A stretch of DNA of 64,000 bases from Amycolatopsis acididurans (lineage in GTDB: Bacteria > Actinomycetota > Actinomycetes > Mycobacteriales > Pseudonocardiaceae). The stretch spans positions 124,001-188,000 of the forward strand of contig NZ_JAAXLS010000008.1 of the NCBI RefSeq assembly GCF_012328925.1. Reading direction: 5' to 3'. Positions 1 to 8,733 of this stretch are shown in pieces. Below the pieces are notes generated by a model. The model worked only from the letters and a program-made list of their open reading frames with translations, did no database searches and had not been told where the DNA came from. The translations under genes and the position numbers were made by a program. Each line of letters opens with the position of its first letter. The first letter of the stretch is position 1.

Positions 1-1
1 T

Positions 2-76
2 GGCGTGACCCTGTTGTCGTTCAACGAGCATTCGCATTTCGACGGACGCGCGGCCCAGTTGCTGACCTATCGCTGA
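2..76 (+). CDS. C-terminal end of an unidentified protein (truncated by window edge)
   Basis: A reading frame open from the window edge ends at a TGA at 74-76 and encodes about 24 residues, ending in LLTYR. The third codon positions are GC-rich, as expected for a coding frame here. The fragment is too short to name a family. A short inverted repeat (ACCTTC-GGC-GAAGGT, 100-114) follows the stop and could be a weak terminator. The frame choice is an inference. Confidence 0.35.
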   Translation, partial: GVTLLSFNEHSHFDGRAAQLLTYR

Positions 77-165
77 TCCGGTTTCGCTGCCCGGAAGGAA
101 CCTTCGGCGAAGGTAAGAAGCGAAAGCAGCGCGGGGGCTGGGCGCGGCTCGCTGGAGGCTACGTC

Positions 166-786
166 TCAGACCGGACGAGCGACGGCGGGAAAGACCTCGC
201 CGATGAGGGTGATGAAGGACTTCTGCAGAAGGGTCTGGACCTGTTCGCGGGAGAGTTCCTCGCGCAGCAGCCACTCGCGCCCGGCGGCCTTCACCATGCC
301 GGCGTAGGCGCGCACCAAAGCGTTCAGCTCGGTCCGGGAGGGGTGGTCGTCGGGGATCTCGACGGCGTCGAGCACGCGGTCCGCGGACCTGCGCTCGGCG
401 TCGATCATGATCTGCTCGACCTCGGGATCGCGTCCGATGCCCTCGGAAGTCGCGACGAGCCACATCTTCCCCTGCTTGGCGACGATGTCCAGGAACCAGG
501 TCACCGCGACCTGCGCCCGTTCGGCCAGCGGACCGCTGGAGAGCCCGACCGGTTCGAGCGAGGGCATGGTCACCGTCCGGCGGATCACCGCGAGGTAGAG
601 CTCGCGTTTGGTCCCGAAGTAGTGATTGATCAGACCGCGTGCCACGCCTGCGGCCGCCGCTATGTCCGAAGTGGACACGTCGGCGTACGGGCGCTCGCCG
701 AAGAGGCGCGCCGCGCAGGTGAATATCTGTTCCCTGCGCGCATCGGGCTCGAGTCTTCGCCACTTGGGCTCTGAGGTGGTCTTCAT
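166..786 (-). CDS. TetR/AcrR-family transcriptional regulator
   Basis: This 206-residue protein has the TetR layout. An N-terminal helix-turn-helix spans about residues 17-62, with SDIAAAAGVARGLINHYF as the recognition region, followed by a helical ligand-binding domain. The start at 786 gives a normal-length N-terminal arm. It is a probable repressor of a nearby or own promoter; no ligand can be inferred. The neighbour on its left is only a truncated fragment, and the LacI gene to its right on the same strand is separated by 144 bp, so it is likely a single-gene unit. Confidence 0.9.
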   Translation of the reverse strand: MKTTSEPKWRRLEPDARREQIFTCAARLFGERPYADVSTSDIAAAAGVARGLINHYFGTKRELYLAVIRRTVTMPSLEPVGLSSGPLAERAQVAVTWFLDIVAKQGKMWLVATSEGIGRDPEVEQIMIDAERRSADRVLDAVEIPDDHPSRTELNALVRAYAGMVKAAGREWLLREELSREQVQTLLQKSFITLIGEVFPAVARPV

Positions 787-930
787 GTCGTCATGGTGGC
801 ACGAATCGGGCCCAAGGGTCTTCGCGAACGACCATGTCCTGCCGATTGTTACCCCATACCCGCCCGGATGGCGGTACTCATCGCGCGAAGCGTTGTAGGC
901 GAAGACTTGTGGCTGACGGCGTTTCTGCCG

Positions 931-1971
931 TCAGCGCCGTCGTCGTGGCCGGGAAGTGCTGTCCCGCAACACGACCTCGCCCGCGATCCGGCGCACCTTG
1001 GCGCGGTTGCCGGAATTGCCGTTCAGCGCGAGTTCCATCGCCTGTTCGCCGAGTCGCGCCAATGGCAGGGCCACTGTGGTAAGTGACGGATTGACGTCAC
1101 GTGTCACGGAAATATCGTCGAAGCCGGCCAGCGAGACGTCGTCCGGCACGGAACGGCCCGCCTCGCGCAACGCACTGAGCGCGCCGATCGCCATCACGTC
1201 GCTGACCGCGAACACACACGTTGCGCTGTGCCCCGAGGAAAGCAGCTCGGTCGCGGCAAAATACCCACCGTCCCGCGTGAACTCGGTTTCGAAGACGTCC
1301 TTTTCCGACAACTCGACTCCGCCCTCGGCAAGGCCTTCGCGGAATCCGGTCAGCCGGTCGAGCGAGGTGGTCAGCTCGCGTGGCCCGGCGAGCACCGCGA
1401 ACCGCCGGTGCCCCAGGCCGAGCATCGCCGCCGCGAGGTCCTTCGCGCCGGAGCGGTTCTCGGGTTGCACGGTGTCCACCTTGACCCCGTGGTGCCTGCT
1501 CACGGCCGCCACCCGCCCGCCGCCACGGCGATAGGCGTCCAGTTCGGCGGAAAGCGCCTTCTCCCACCGGCGGTCCTCGAAACCGGAGCCGATCAGCACG
1601 ATGGTGGACGCCCGTTGCGCGCGCAGCTCCGAGACGTAGGCGATCTCCTTCTCCGGATCGTGGAACGTGCTCGCGAGCATCACCAGAAAGCCGTGCTCGT
1701 CCGCCACGCGCATCACCCCGCGCGCGACCGCGGCGAAGGACGGGTCGTCCACGTCGTGGCAGACCACGCCGACCGTGCGCCTGGTCGCGCCCGCGAGCGC
1801 CTGCGCGTGCACGTTGGGCGCGTACGCCAGGTCGGCCGCCGCGGACAGGACGCGTTCGCGCAGGTCCTCGCGGACGTTGGTGGTCCCGTTCAGCACGCGG
1901 GACGCCGTGGCCAGCGAGACGCTTGCCACAGTCGCGACGTCTTCGAGCGTCACATGGGGCCTGCCGTTCAC
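931..1971 (-). CDS. LacI-family transcriptional regulator
   Basis: This 346-residue regulator has the LacI/GalR layout. The N-terminal HTH (TLEDVATVASVSLATASRVL, about residues 8-27) is followed by the hinge helix and then a periplasmic-binding-protein-like effector domain (TVGVVCHDVDDPSFAAVARG onward). The GTG start at 1971 is chosen because GGGAGG lies 6 nt upstream and the overlapping ATG runs straight into a stop. LacI proteins usually control sugar or other small-molecule uptake genes, but no transport or sugar gene lies next to it, so its target is unknown. It is transcribed away from the Ddn-like gene at 2115. Confidence 0.92.
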   Translation of the reverse strand: MNGRPHVTLEDVATVASVSLATASRVLNGTTNVREDLRERVLSAAADLAYAPNVHAQALAGATRRTVGVVCHDVDDPSFAAVARGVMRVADEHGFLVMLASTFHDPEKEIAYVSELRAQRASTIVLIGSGFEDRRWEKALSAELDAYRRGGGRVAAVSRHHGVKVDTVQPENRSGAKDLAAAMLGLGHRRFAVLAGPRELTTSLDRLTGFREGLAEGGVELSEKDVFETEFTRDGGYFAATELLSSGHSATCVFAVSDVMAIGALSALREAGRSVPDDVSLAGFDDISVTRDVNPSLTTVALPLARLGEQAMELALNGNSGNRAKVRRIAGEVVLRDSTSRPRRRR

Positions 1972-2114
1972 ATCCGCCTCCCGAGTCTCGCCCCGCCGAA
2001 TTTTAGGTGGCTTCCCGCTTTTTGCCTGGTCACATGCACTCGATCGGGTTGAAATGCGGGACGGGGGTGATGCGTTGACGCTGAAGGACGAACATCTAGG
2101 AAAGGAAGTTCCGC

Positions 2115-2519
2115 ATGCTGTTCGGCGACGAGCACATCCGCCGATACGAGGAGACCGACGGTGAAGTCGGTCACGACTGGGAGGGCGGCGCGCCTTGTCT
2201 CGTGCTGACCACCAAGGGCCGCAAGACGGGTGAGGACCGGAAGTTCGCCCTGATCTACCAGCAGGTCGGCGACCAGTACGTGATCGTCGCGTCCAAGGGT
2301 GGCGATCCCAAGCACCCCGGCTGGTACCTCAACCTGGAGGCGAACCCCGAGGTGAAGGTGCAGGTCAAGGCGGACAAGTTCGCCGCGAAGGCACGTACCG
2401 CCTCCGACGAGGAGCGTGCGGCGCTCTGGCCGAAGATGACCGCGGTGTGGCCCGCCTACGACGACTACCAGGCCAAGACCGACCGCCAGATTCCGGTCGT
2501 GATCCTCGAAAGGGCCTGA
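2115..2519 (+). CDS. Ddn/nitroreductase-family F420(H2)-dependent protein
   Basis: This 134-residue single-domain protein is of the deazaflavin (F420)-dependent nitroreductase family, which includes Mycobacterium Ddn. Diagnostic blocks are VLTTKGRKTGEDRKF, YVIVASKGGDPKHPGWYLNL and EANPEVKVQV, which form the split beta-barrel and F420 contacts. The length is typical of the smaller members. GGAAAGGAAG just upstream of 2115 is a suitable ribosome site. Members reduce quinones or enone-type substrates with F420H2; the substrate here is unknown. It lies 35 bp before the lpd gene but need not be functionally linked to it. Confidence 0.9.
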   Translation: MLFGDEHIRRYEETDGEVGHDWEGGAPCLVLTTKGRKTGEDRKFALIYQQVGDQYVIVASKGGDPKHPGWYLNLEANPEVKVQVKADKFAAKARTASDEERAALWPKMTAVWPAYDDYQAKTDRQIPVVILERA

Positions 2520-2554
2520 CCTTCGAACCCGGCGTCCAGTCCTAAGCTGAAGCC

Positions 2555-3952
2555 ATGAGCACACATTTCGACGTGGTGGTGCTGGGCGCCGGGCCCGGCG
2601 GGTATGTCGCGGCCATCCGGGCGGCGCAGCTCGGCCTCAGGACGGCGGTGGTCGAGGAGCGCTACTGGGGCGGTGTGTGCCTCAACGTGGGCTGCATCCC
2701 GTCCAAGGCGCTGTTGCGCAACGCGGAGCTGGCGCACCTGGTCACGAAGGAAGCACGCACGTTCGGCATCTCCTCCGACGGCGAGATCCGCTTCGACTAC
2801 GGCGCGGCGTTCGACCGCAGCCGGTCGGTAGCCGACGGCCGGGTCAAGGGCGTGCACTTCCTGATGAAGAAGAACAAGATCACGGAGTTCAACGGCCGCG
2901 GCACGTTCACCGACGCGAACACCTTGCAGGTCAAGACGGACAGCGGCACCGAGACCGTCACGTTCGACAACTGCGTCATCGCCGCCGGTGCGAGCACGAA
3001 GCTGCTGCCCGGCACGTCACTGTCCGAGCGCGTGGTCACCTACGAGGAGCAGATCCTGTCGCGGGAGCTGCCCGGCAGCATCATCATCGCCGGTGCGGGC
3101 GCGATCGGCGTCGAGTTCGCCTACGTGCTGCACAACTACGGCGTCGAGGTCACGATCGTCGAGTTCCTGGACCGGATGGTGCCGCTGGAGGACGCCGAGG
3201 TGTCCAAGGAGCTGGCCAAGCGGTACGCCAAGCTCGGCGTCAACGTGCTCACGTCGACCAAGGTCGAGGAGATCGACGACAGCGGGCCGAAGGTCAAGGT
3301 CACGGTCGTCAACAACGGCAACCGGCAGACGCTGGAGGCCGACAAGGTGTTGCAGGCCATCGGTTTTCAGCCGCGCGTGGAGGGCTACGGCCTGGAGAAC
3401 ACCGGCGTGGAGCTGACCGAGCGGCGCGCGATCGCGGTGGACGACTACTGCCGGACGAACGTGCCGCACATCTACGCGATCGGTGACGTGACGGCGAAGC
3501 TGATGCTCGCCCACGCCGCCGAGTCGATGGGCATCGTGGCGGCCGAGACCATCGCGGGCGCCGAGACGATGTCGCTGGACTACACGATGATCCCGCGCGC
3601 GACCTACTGCCAGCCGCAGGTCGCCTCGTTCGGTTACACCGAGGAGCAGGCCCGCGAGAAGGGCTTCGACGTGCAGGCCGCGAAGTTCCCCTTCACCGCG
3701 AACGGCAAGGCTCACGGCCTGGCCGATTCCGGTGGCTTCGTGAAGATCCTGTCCGACGCCAAGCACGGCGAGCTGCTGGGCGCGCACCTGATCGGGCCGG
3801 ACGTCACGGAGTTGCTGCCCGAGCTGACGCTGGCACAGCAGTGGGATCTGACGGTGCACGAGGTCGCGCGGAACGTGCACGCACACCCGACGCTCGGCGA
3901 GGCGGTCAAGGAGGCCGTCCACGGCCTGGCCGGCCACATGATCAACTTCTGA
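2555..3952 (+). CDS. lpdA: Dihydrolipoyl dehydrogenase (E3)
   Basis: This 465-residue flavoprotein disulfide reductase re-oxidises the dihydrolipoyl groups of 2-oxoacid dehydrogenase complexes with NAD+. Visible features are the FAD-binding GAGPGG (residues 11-16), the redox disulfide [11 protein letters not shown] (Cys42 and Cys47), the NAD-binding [10 protein letters not shown], the second FAD block YAIGDV, and the C-terminal catalytic HAHPTLGEA (His444/Glu449). The length is normal. The stop overlaps the next start by one base (TGATG), so the downstream SDR is translationally coupled. No E1 or E2 gene is adjacent, so it is probably the shared E3 or serves another lipoyl system. Confidence 0.95.
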   Translation: MSTHFDVVVLGAGPGGYVAAIRAAQLGLRTAVVEERYWGGVCLNVGCIPSKALLRNAELAHLVTKEARTFGISSDGEIRFDYGAAFDRSRSVADGRVKGVHFLMKKNKITEFNGRGTFTDANTLQVKTDSGTETVTFDNCVIAAGASTKLLPGTSLSERVVTYEEQILSRELPGSIIIAGAGAIGVEFAYVLHNYGVEVTIVEFLDRMVPLEDAEVSKELAKRYAKLGVNVLTSTKVEEIDDSGPKVKVTVVNNGNRQTLEADKVLQAIGFQPRVEGYGLENTGVELTERRAIAVDDYCRTNVPHIYAIGDVTAKLMLAHAAESMGIVAAETIAGAETMSLDYTMIPRATYCQPQVASFGYTEEQAREKGFDVQAAKFPFTANGKAHGLADSGGFVKILSDAKHGELLGAHLIGPDVTELLPELTLAQQWDLTVHEVARNVHAHPTLGEAVKEAVHGLAGHMINF

Positions 3953-4683
3953 TGGGCGTCGCGGTGGTGACCGGCGCGGGCTCCGGGCTGGGCCGGTCCA
4001 TCGCCCGCGCCCTGCTCTCGGCCGGCTACGACGTCGCGCTGGCCGGCCGTCGCGCCGAGGCGCTGGCCGAAACGGCGGAGGGTTTCGACGCACTGGCCGT
4101 TCCCACCGATGTGGGTGACCCGGGGCAGGTCGACGCCCTGTTCGACGCCGTGTGCCAGCGGTGGGGCAGGGTCGACGTGCTGGTGAACAACGCCGGCAGT
4201 TTCGGCCCATCGGGTGATCTTGACGAGATCGCGGTCCCGGACTGGCTGTCCACGGTGCAGACGAACCTGACCGGGGCGTTTCTGTGCGCGCGGGCCGCGT
4301 TCGGGCTGATGAAGCGGCAGCGCCCGCAGGGCGGCCGGATCATCAACAACGGCTCGATCTCGGCGCACGCACCAAGGCCCGGGAGCGCGGCGTACACGGC
4401 GACGAAGCACGCCATCACAGGGCTCACGAAGTCGATCTCGCTGGACGGGCGGCCGTACGACATCGCGTGCGGCCAGATCGACATCGGTAACGCCGAGACC
4501 GAGATGACCGCGGGCATCAAGAGCGGCGCCCGCCAGGCGGACGGCAGTGTGAAGCCGGAGCCGACTTTCGACGCCACCCACGTGGCGAACGCCGTTTTGT
4601 ACATGGCGGGCCTGCCACTGGACGCGAATGTCCAGTTCATGACCATCACGGCGACGAAAATGCCCTTTCTCGGGCGTGGTTGA
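3952..4683 (+). CDS. Short-chain dehydrogenase/reductase (SDR)
   Basis: This classical SDR has 243 residues when started at the ATG that overlaps the lpdA stop (TGATG). A longer reading from 3841 lies inside lpdA and is not needed. The NAD(P)-binding TGAGSGLG starts at about residue 6, NNAG is in the middle, and the active-site YTATK has a serine upstream (NGSISAHAP). Family members oxidise or reduce hydroxyl and carbonyl groups; the substrate is not predictable. Coupling to lpdA is clear in the sequence, but its functional meaning is not. Confidence 0.9.
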   Translation: MGVAVVTGAGSGLGRSIARALLSAGYDVALAGRRAEALAETAEGFDALAVPTDVGDPGQVDALFDAVCQRWGRVDVLVNNAGSFGPSGDLDEIAVPDWLSTVQTNLTGAFLCARAAFGLMKRQRPQGGRIINNGSISAHAPRPGSAAYTATKHAITGLTKSISLDGRPYDIACGQIDIGNAETEMTAGIKSGARQADGSVKPEPTFDATHVANAVLYMAGLPLDANVQFMTITATKMPFLGRG

Positions 4684-4966
4684 CGAAGGACGTGGGCCTG
4701 GCGACATCGGCGGGTTAGGACGCTCACGGCGCGGGTAAACTTGTGCCGTGAACGTCACGCCCACCTCGAACGACGCCGTCCTGCCAGGGACGCGCGGCTC
4801 GGCGGGCGTGCGCGTACTGAGACGTCCTTCTTGATCACCGGCGTCCCCCATTTTGGCCCGAAAGCGCAGCTCAGATGGGGTGAAACACTTAGCCGGTGTT
4901 CAACGATAGGAACTATGACGCAGGCTGAACCGGGGCGGGACCACCCCCAGGTGACAGCCGGCGCCG

Positions 4967-5043
4967 GCCCTGGTAGCTCAGCTGGATAGAGCAAGAGCCT
5001 TCTAATCTCTAGGTCGCAGGTTCGAGTCCTGCCCAGGGCGCCA
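4967..5043 (+). tRNA. tRNA-Arg (anticodon TCT)
   Basis: A full cloverleaf can be drawn by eye. The acceptor stem GCCCTGG (4967-4973) pairs with CCAGGGC (5033-5039). The D-stem is GCTC/GAGC. The anticodon stem AGAGC/TCTCT (C-U mismatch at 31-39) closes the loop CTTCTAA, which has anticodon TCT. The T-stem is GCAGG/CCTGC around TTCGAGT. Discriminator G5040 is followed by an encoded CCA (5041-5043). TCT reads AGA/AGG arginine codons, which are rare in high-GC actinomycetes. The flanks (4684-4966 and 5044-5254) hold no gene I can support. No integrase or attachment-site duplication is visible beside it. Confidence 0.96.
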
Positions 5044-5254
5044 CCTGCGCAAACGTGCCGGACACGGCGAGCTCAGCGCTTCGACAGCAAGAGACTGACG
5101 TCGTAAGGCGTCCGAGGCGCTGCGCCGCTACCGTCGTGCATGGAAGGAACGGCCGCGCGGCGACCGACACCGGGCATTCTGGCTCGGGGCTCGTTCCGCA
5201 CGGTGATCCTGGCCGATCTCGCCGCCGCCACGACTCGCGCGCCTGTGGTCGTGG

Positions 5255-6112
5255 TTATTGCCTGACGGGGGTGGGGTTGATGCCGGGCATGAGCAGGTGG
5301 CCGCCGTCGACGGGGATGGTCACGCCGGTGACGTTGTCGGCTAGTTTGCTGTTGAGGTAGAGGGCGGTGTCGGCGATGGCCTGCGGGTCGAGGAAGGTAC
5401 GGCCGCGCAGGGCGTTGTAGTGGTAGCCGCCTTGGATCATGTCTTCCTCGGTGCCGTTGTCGTGGCCGGCGAACATGTCCCAGGCCGCCTGGTGGTCGGT
5501 CATCGGTGTTTTGATCGCGCCGGGGCTGATGGCGTTGCACCGTATGCCGTAGGGCGCGAGTTCGAGTGCGATGTTCTTCATCAGCCCGATGACGCCGTGT
5601 TTGGCGGAGACGTAGTGGGCGTAGCGGTCGCCGGGTTCGAGGCCGTTGGCGGAGGACGTGATCACGATGGATCCGCTTGTGCGTTCGATCATGTGCGGGG
5701 CCACGGCTTTGGCTGATTTCCACACGCCGGTGAGGTTGACCCCGATCATCTCGTCCCATTGCCGTTCGGTGAGTTCCCAGAAGTTGCCCTGGGTCCAGAT
5801 GCCGGCGTTGGCGATCAGGATGTCGATGCTGCCGAGTTCGGCGATGGTCTGCGCGACGGCTTTGTCCAGTGTGGACTGACCGCGGACGTCGCCTTCGATG
5901 GCGAGGATGCGGCGGCCGAGTGCTTGCACCTGCCGGACGGTTTCGGCGTGGTCGTCGGGTGTGGCCAGTTTGTAGGCCACATCGACGGCGGGTGTGGCGA
6001 GATCGAAGATGACGACGTCGGCGCCTTCCCTGGCGCATGTGACGGCGTGGGCGCGGCCCTGGCCGCGTGAGCCGCCGGTGATCAGGGCGACCTTGCCCTC
6101 CAGTAGTCCCAT
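5255..6112 (-). CDS. Mycofactocin-type SDR oxidoreductase
   Basis: This 285-residue SDR has the feature typical of mycofactocin-coupled dehydrogenases: an insert after the second beta-strand (DLATPAVDVAYKLATPDDHA) that keeps NAD from exchanging, so electrons go to mycofactocin. The Rossmann motif is TGGSRGQGRAHA, NAG is present, and the active site is YVSAKHG with upstream serines (VITSSANG). The ATG at 6112 has AAAGGA 7 nt upstream. It lies 15 bp downstream of a second SDR of the same type and is probably co-transcribed with it. The likely role is alcohol or carveol-like dehydrogenation; the true substrate is unknown. Confidence 0.88.
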   Translation of the reverse strand: MGLLEGKVALITGGSRGQGRAHAVTCAREGADVVIFDLATPAVDVAYKLATPDDHAETVRQVQALGRRILAIEGDVRGQSTLDKAVAQTIAELGSIDILIANAGIWTQGNFWELTERQWDEMIGVNLTGVWKSAKAVAPHMIERTSGSIVITSSANGLEPGDRYAHYVSAKHGVIGLMKNIALELAPYGIRCNAISPGAIKTPMTDHQAAWDMFAGHDNGTEEDMIQGGYHYNALRGRTFLDPQAIADTALYLNSKLADNVTGVTIPVDGGHLLMPGINPTPVRQ

Positions 6113-6127
6113 GGGAATGTCCTTTCG

Positions 6128-6955
6128 TTACAGTGCGCCGCCGGCGTCGATGACCTGGGTGGTGCCGGTGATGTAGCGGCCCGCGTCGGAGACCAGGTGG
6201 AGCACCGTGTTGGTGATGTCCTCGGGTTCGAGGGCGGCGACGGGCAGGCGGTTGAGGGTGCGGGCGGCTTCTTCGAAGTCGGCGCGGGTGGGGTGTTCGA
6301 GGTCGGGGCGGAAGAGTTTGTAGGTGGCGTCGTTGAGGATCATCGGGGTCGCGACTGTGGTGGGGTGGATGGTGTTGACCCGGATGCTGTGTGGGGCGAG
6401 TTCCTTGGCCATGACCTTCATGAGCTGGACGAGTCCGGCTTTGGCGGCGGAGTAGTGCGCGGTGTTGTCGTTGGCATAGATCGCCGCCAGCGAGCTGGTG
6501 ATGACGACGGAGCCGCCGCGGCCACCCTCGATGATGTGCGGGACCGAGGCCTTGAGTGTTTTCCACACGCCGGTCAGGTTGATGTCGATCATGTCCTGCC
6601 AGGTCTGCTCGCTCATCTCCAGCGTCGGCGCGGGGCTGGAGATGCCGGCGTTGGCCAGCACGATGTCCAGCCTGCCGAACCGCTCCACGCCCGCGTTGAC
6701 GGCGTCGGTGAGTGCAAGCGCGTCGCGGACGTCGGCGTCGCGGGAGACGATCCGGCTGCCGGTGGCTTCGACCAGGCGTGTGGTCTCGGCGAGGTCGTCG
6801 GCCGTGGCCAGGGGATAAGGGACGGTCTCGACTTTCGCCGTGGTGTCGACGGCGATGATGTCCGCGCCCTCGCTCGCGAGCCGGATCGCGTGACTGCGTC
6901 CCTGGCCCCGTGCGGCTCCGGTGATGAAGGCGACTTTTCCGGTCAGTATGCCCAT
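6128..6955 (-). CDS. Mycofactocin-type SDR oxidoreductase
   Basis: This is a 275-residue paralog of the SDR at 5255, with the same insert after the second strand (DTTAKVETVPYPLATADDLA), the Rossmann motif TGAARGQGRSHA, NAG, and active site YSAAKAG. The start is placed at ATG 6955 (MGILTGKV), which aligns with its neighbour's MGLLEGKV; a longer reading to 7015 would run through the operator. It is the first gene of the two-gene unit and is divergent from a TetR/MftR-like gene across an 86-bp region that carries a palindrome. Repression by that regulator is likely but inferred. Confidence 0.88.
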   Translation of the reverse strand: MGILTGKVAFITGAARGQGRSHAIRLASEGADIIAVDTTAKVETVPYPLATADDLAETTRLVEATGSRIVSRDADVRDALALTDAVNAGVERFGRLDIVLANAGISSPAPTLEMSEQTWQDMIDINLTGVWKTLKASVPHIIEGGRGGSVVITSSLAAIYANDNTAHYSAAKAGLVQLMKVMAKELAPHSIRVNTIHPTTVATPMILNDATYKLFRPDLEHPTRADFEEAARTLNRLPVAALEPEDITNTVLHLVSDAGRYITGTTQVIDAGGAL

Positions 6956-7000
6956 GACGACTCCGTGTCTGCTTTGACGCCGGTTACCCCACGAGGTTAT

Positions 7001-7013
7001 GGCACAGTGTGCC
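7001..7013. promoter_or_regulatory. Palindromic operator between divergent SDR and TetR genes
   Basis: GGCACA-G-TGTGCC is a perfect 6-bp inverted repeat with a one-base centre. Flanking T/A bases (TTAT on the left, AAAA on the right) extend the symmetry. It sits in the 86-bp gap between the SDR start (6955) and the regulator start (7042). This is the usual place for a TetR autoregulatory operator controlling both directions. Confidence 0.65.
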
Positions 7014-7041
7014 AAAAGTCGAGCGTGCGAGGATGACGGGC

Positions 7042-7632
7042 ATGGTCAGTCTCCCGGAGCGTGATCGTGGTGGCCGTCCTGCCAGTACCAGTGCGCACGA
7101 ACTGGCCGAACTCGCGCAGGATCTGTTCCTGCAGCGCGGTTTCGAGAACGTGTCGGTAGACGACATCGCCGCGGCCGCCGGCGTCAGTCGCCGCACGTTC
7201 TTCCGTTATTTCTCCACCAAGGCCGATGTGCTCTGGGTCGAGTCGCCCGCCGAGATCGCCCGTTTCCGGGATCTGCTCGCGGCCATGCCGCCGGATGTGT
7301 CCTATGGTGACGCGCTGTGCCGCGCCGCCCCCGAGGCGCTGCATCATCCAGCAGAGCAGCGGACCTGGGCTTTGCACCGGGCGGAGTTGATTCTCACGGT
7401 GCCCTCCGTGCAGGAAAAGGCGGCTTTGCGGCACACCGAGTGGCGCCGCGTCGCCACCGAGTTCGTGGCGTTGCGGCGGGGCACCGGGCCGCACGACCTC
7501 GTCGCCATCGGCGTCGGGCACGCCGTGCTCGCGGCCACCCTCGGCGCCCACGAATACTGGCTGGCACACCCAGACGAAGACCTGCCCACCATCATGGAAC
7601 GCCTGCTGCGCCTTCTCCTGCCCGACCGCTGA
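7042..7632 (+). CDS. TetR-family regulator, MftR-like
   Basis: This TetR regulator has 196 residues from ATG 7042, chosen because GAGG lies 9 nt upstream; earlier ATGs at 7009 and 7033 are possible but 7009 falls within the operator. The HTH region reads VDDIAAAAGVSRRTFFRYF followed by STKADVLW. This resembles the mycofactocin-system regulators (MftR group) and related acyl-CoA-responsive TetR proteins. Its position opposite two mycofactocin-type SDRs supports that assignment. It probably represses them and itself through the palindrome at 7001-7013. No mft biosynthesis gene is in the window. Confidence 0.8.
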   Translation: MVSLPERDRGGRPASTSAHELAELAQDLFLQRGFENVSVDDIAAAAGVSRRTFFRYFSTKADVLWVESPAEIARFRDLLAAMPPDVSYGDALCRAAPEALHHPAEQRTWALHRAELILTVPSVQEKAALRHTEWRRVATEFVALRRGTGPHDLVAIGVGHAVLAATLGAHEYWLAHPDEDLPTIMERLLRLLLPDR

Positions 7633-7873
7633 CCTCGCTCGTCACGGCAGCGCGTACGCGGGAGATCAGTCCCATCGGGCCGAACGGTCCGCAAATCCGG
7701 GCTGTTCGCGGCGATTTGCTCGGCGAACGGCTTGCTGGGGTCCACGCCATTCTGTCGGACACAACCTCGCCGGGGACGGGCCGGCCGGGCCGCGGCAGTC
7801 ATCGTCGGCGCCCCGGGCTGATCGCGGGTGGTTATGGTGGAGTCGCCGGATCGAAGCAGGAGGTGGGCGGCGG

Positions 7874-8491
7874 ATGCTGGAGAAGCGCAGGCGAGGCAGG
7901 CCGCCCCTGAGCGACGGGCCCAGCACCCGGGAGCAGATCGTGCGCACGGCGCGAGAGGTGTTCAGCGAGCTCGGATACGAGGGGACCACCTTCAAGGAGA
8001 TCGCGGAGCGGGCGGGCCTCACGCGTCCTGCGGTCAACCACTACTTCCGCGACAAGGAGGCGCTGTACCGGGCCCTGTTCGAGTCGTCACGTGAAGCCGT
8101 TGTCGCATCCGGGGTCGAGCGGGCGGCAGCCGGCCGGGAGCTGCCGGAGCGGCTGTCGGTGTTCCTCGAGGTGGCGACCCAGGTCGATTCGGCGGACCGA
8201 TCGTTCGCCCGCTTCATGGCGGCTTCGATCCTCGACGCGTTCCGGCATCCGCAGCTGCGCGACAGCGCGCATCAGCAGCTCGACGACGTACGGGACTTCG
8301 TGGCGGAGGCGCTGCGAACTGCCGTCGACACCGGGGAAGTCCGGTCCGACCTCGATGTTCCCGCGGTGACCGAAATGCTGGTCGCAGTGCTGTGGGGCAT
8401 GGGACTTTACGCCGGCTTCGTCGGCACTCACGACCAGCTCAACGCCGTGGTCGAGCAGTTCTCCCGCCTGCTGTCCGGCACGCTCTGGTAG
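7874..8491 (+). CDS. TetR/AcrR-family transcriptional regulator
   Basis: This 205-residue regulator has a basic N-terminal arm (EKRRRGRPP) and an HTH reading FKEIAERAGLTRPAVNHYF. The ligand domain is helical and of usual length. It is separated by 241 bp of apparently empty DNA from the gene before it and lies upstream of the AveC-like gene, with 242 bp between them. That downstream gap holds two palindromes, at 8563 and 8650. It may control the AveC-like gene through one of them, but the two TetR genes near 33 kb are better candidates for the repeated 8650-type site. Confidence 0.9.
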   Translation: MLEKRRRGRPPLSDGPSTREQIVRTAREVFSELGYEGTTFKEIAERAGLTRPAVNHYFRDKEALYRALFESSREAVVASGVERAAAGRELPERLSVFLEVATQVDSADRSFARFMAASILDAFRHPQLRDSAHQQLDDVRDFVAEALRTAVDTGEVRSDLDVPAVTEMLVAVLWGMGLYAGFVGTHDQLNAVVEQFSRLLSGTLW

Positions 8492-8514
8492 CCCGCTCAC
8501 GTTCCGTCGCGGGC
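8491..8514 (+). terminator. Possible terminator after TetR gene
   Basis: GCCCGC (8491-8496) and GCGGGC (8509-8514) can form a 6-bp GC stem around a 12-nt loop directly after the TetR stop codon. There is no T-run. The call is weak. Confidence 0.35.
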
Positions 8515-8562
8515 GGATCACCCGATTGACACGCTTGTGGGAGACACGTCGCGCGCCGTATA

Positions 8563-8578
8563 TTGACGCGTGCGTTAA
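8563..8578. promoter_or_regulatory. Palindrome TTGACGCGTGCGTTAA
   Basis: This 16-bp imperfect palindrome (TTRACGC-N2-GCGTYAA) lies in the gap before the AveC-like gene. Its left ten bases, TTGACGCGTG, are also found at the start of the TetR gene at 32909 (reverse strand), and a near copy, TTGACGCGCG, sits at the -35 of the operon at 29912. It may be an operator or simply a shared -35 context. Confidence 0.4.
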
Positions 8579-8649
8579 TTAAGTGGTCTCGGCTCAGGTC
8601 GTTCCCGAGTGGACGGGAAGGCGTGCACGGGCGGCTTGGTTGACCATTT

Positions 8650-8665
8650 TTTAATATATGTTAAA
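8650..8665. promoter_or_regulatory. Regulon operator, copy 1 (AveC-like gene)
   Basis: TTTAATATATGTTAAA matches the 16-bp consensus TYTAAYNTANRTTNRA at every position. It lies 69 bp before the AveC-like start, inside a plausible promoter (TTGACC at 8640, about 16 nt, TAAAGT at 8662). Binding here would block RNA polymerase. The function is inferred from the ten-copy distribution. Confidence 0.75.
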
Positions 8666-8733
8666 GTTGAAAACTGGCTGGTCCGTGTCGGTCCGCCGGG
8701 CTGCACGCAGTCACAGCACAAGGAGGTGTGGGC

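Noticed and set aside
100..114. Hairpin ACCTTC-GGC-GAAGGT after the first partial gene
   Set aside because: A 6-bp stem without a T-run is too weak to list as a terminator with confidence.
5073..6566. A 497-codon minus-strand reading frame overlapping two SDR genes
   Set aside because: It has arginine/proline-rich low-complexity translation and no domain, while the SDR frames in the same DNA carry full Rossmann and active-site motifs. It is a high-GC shadow.
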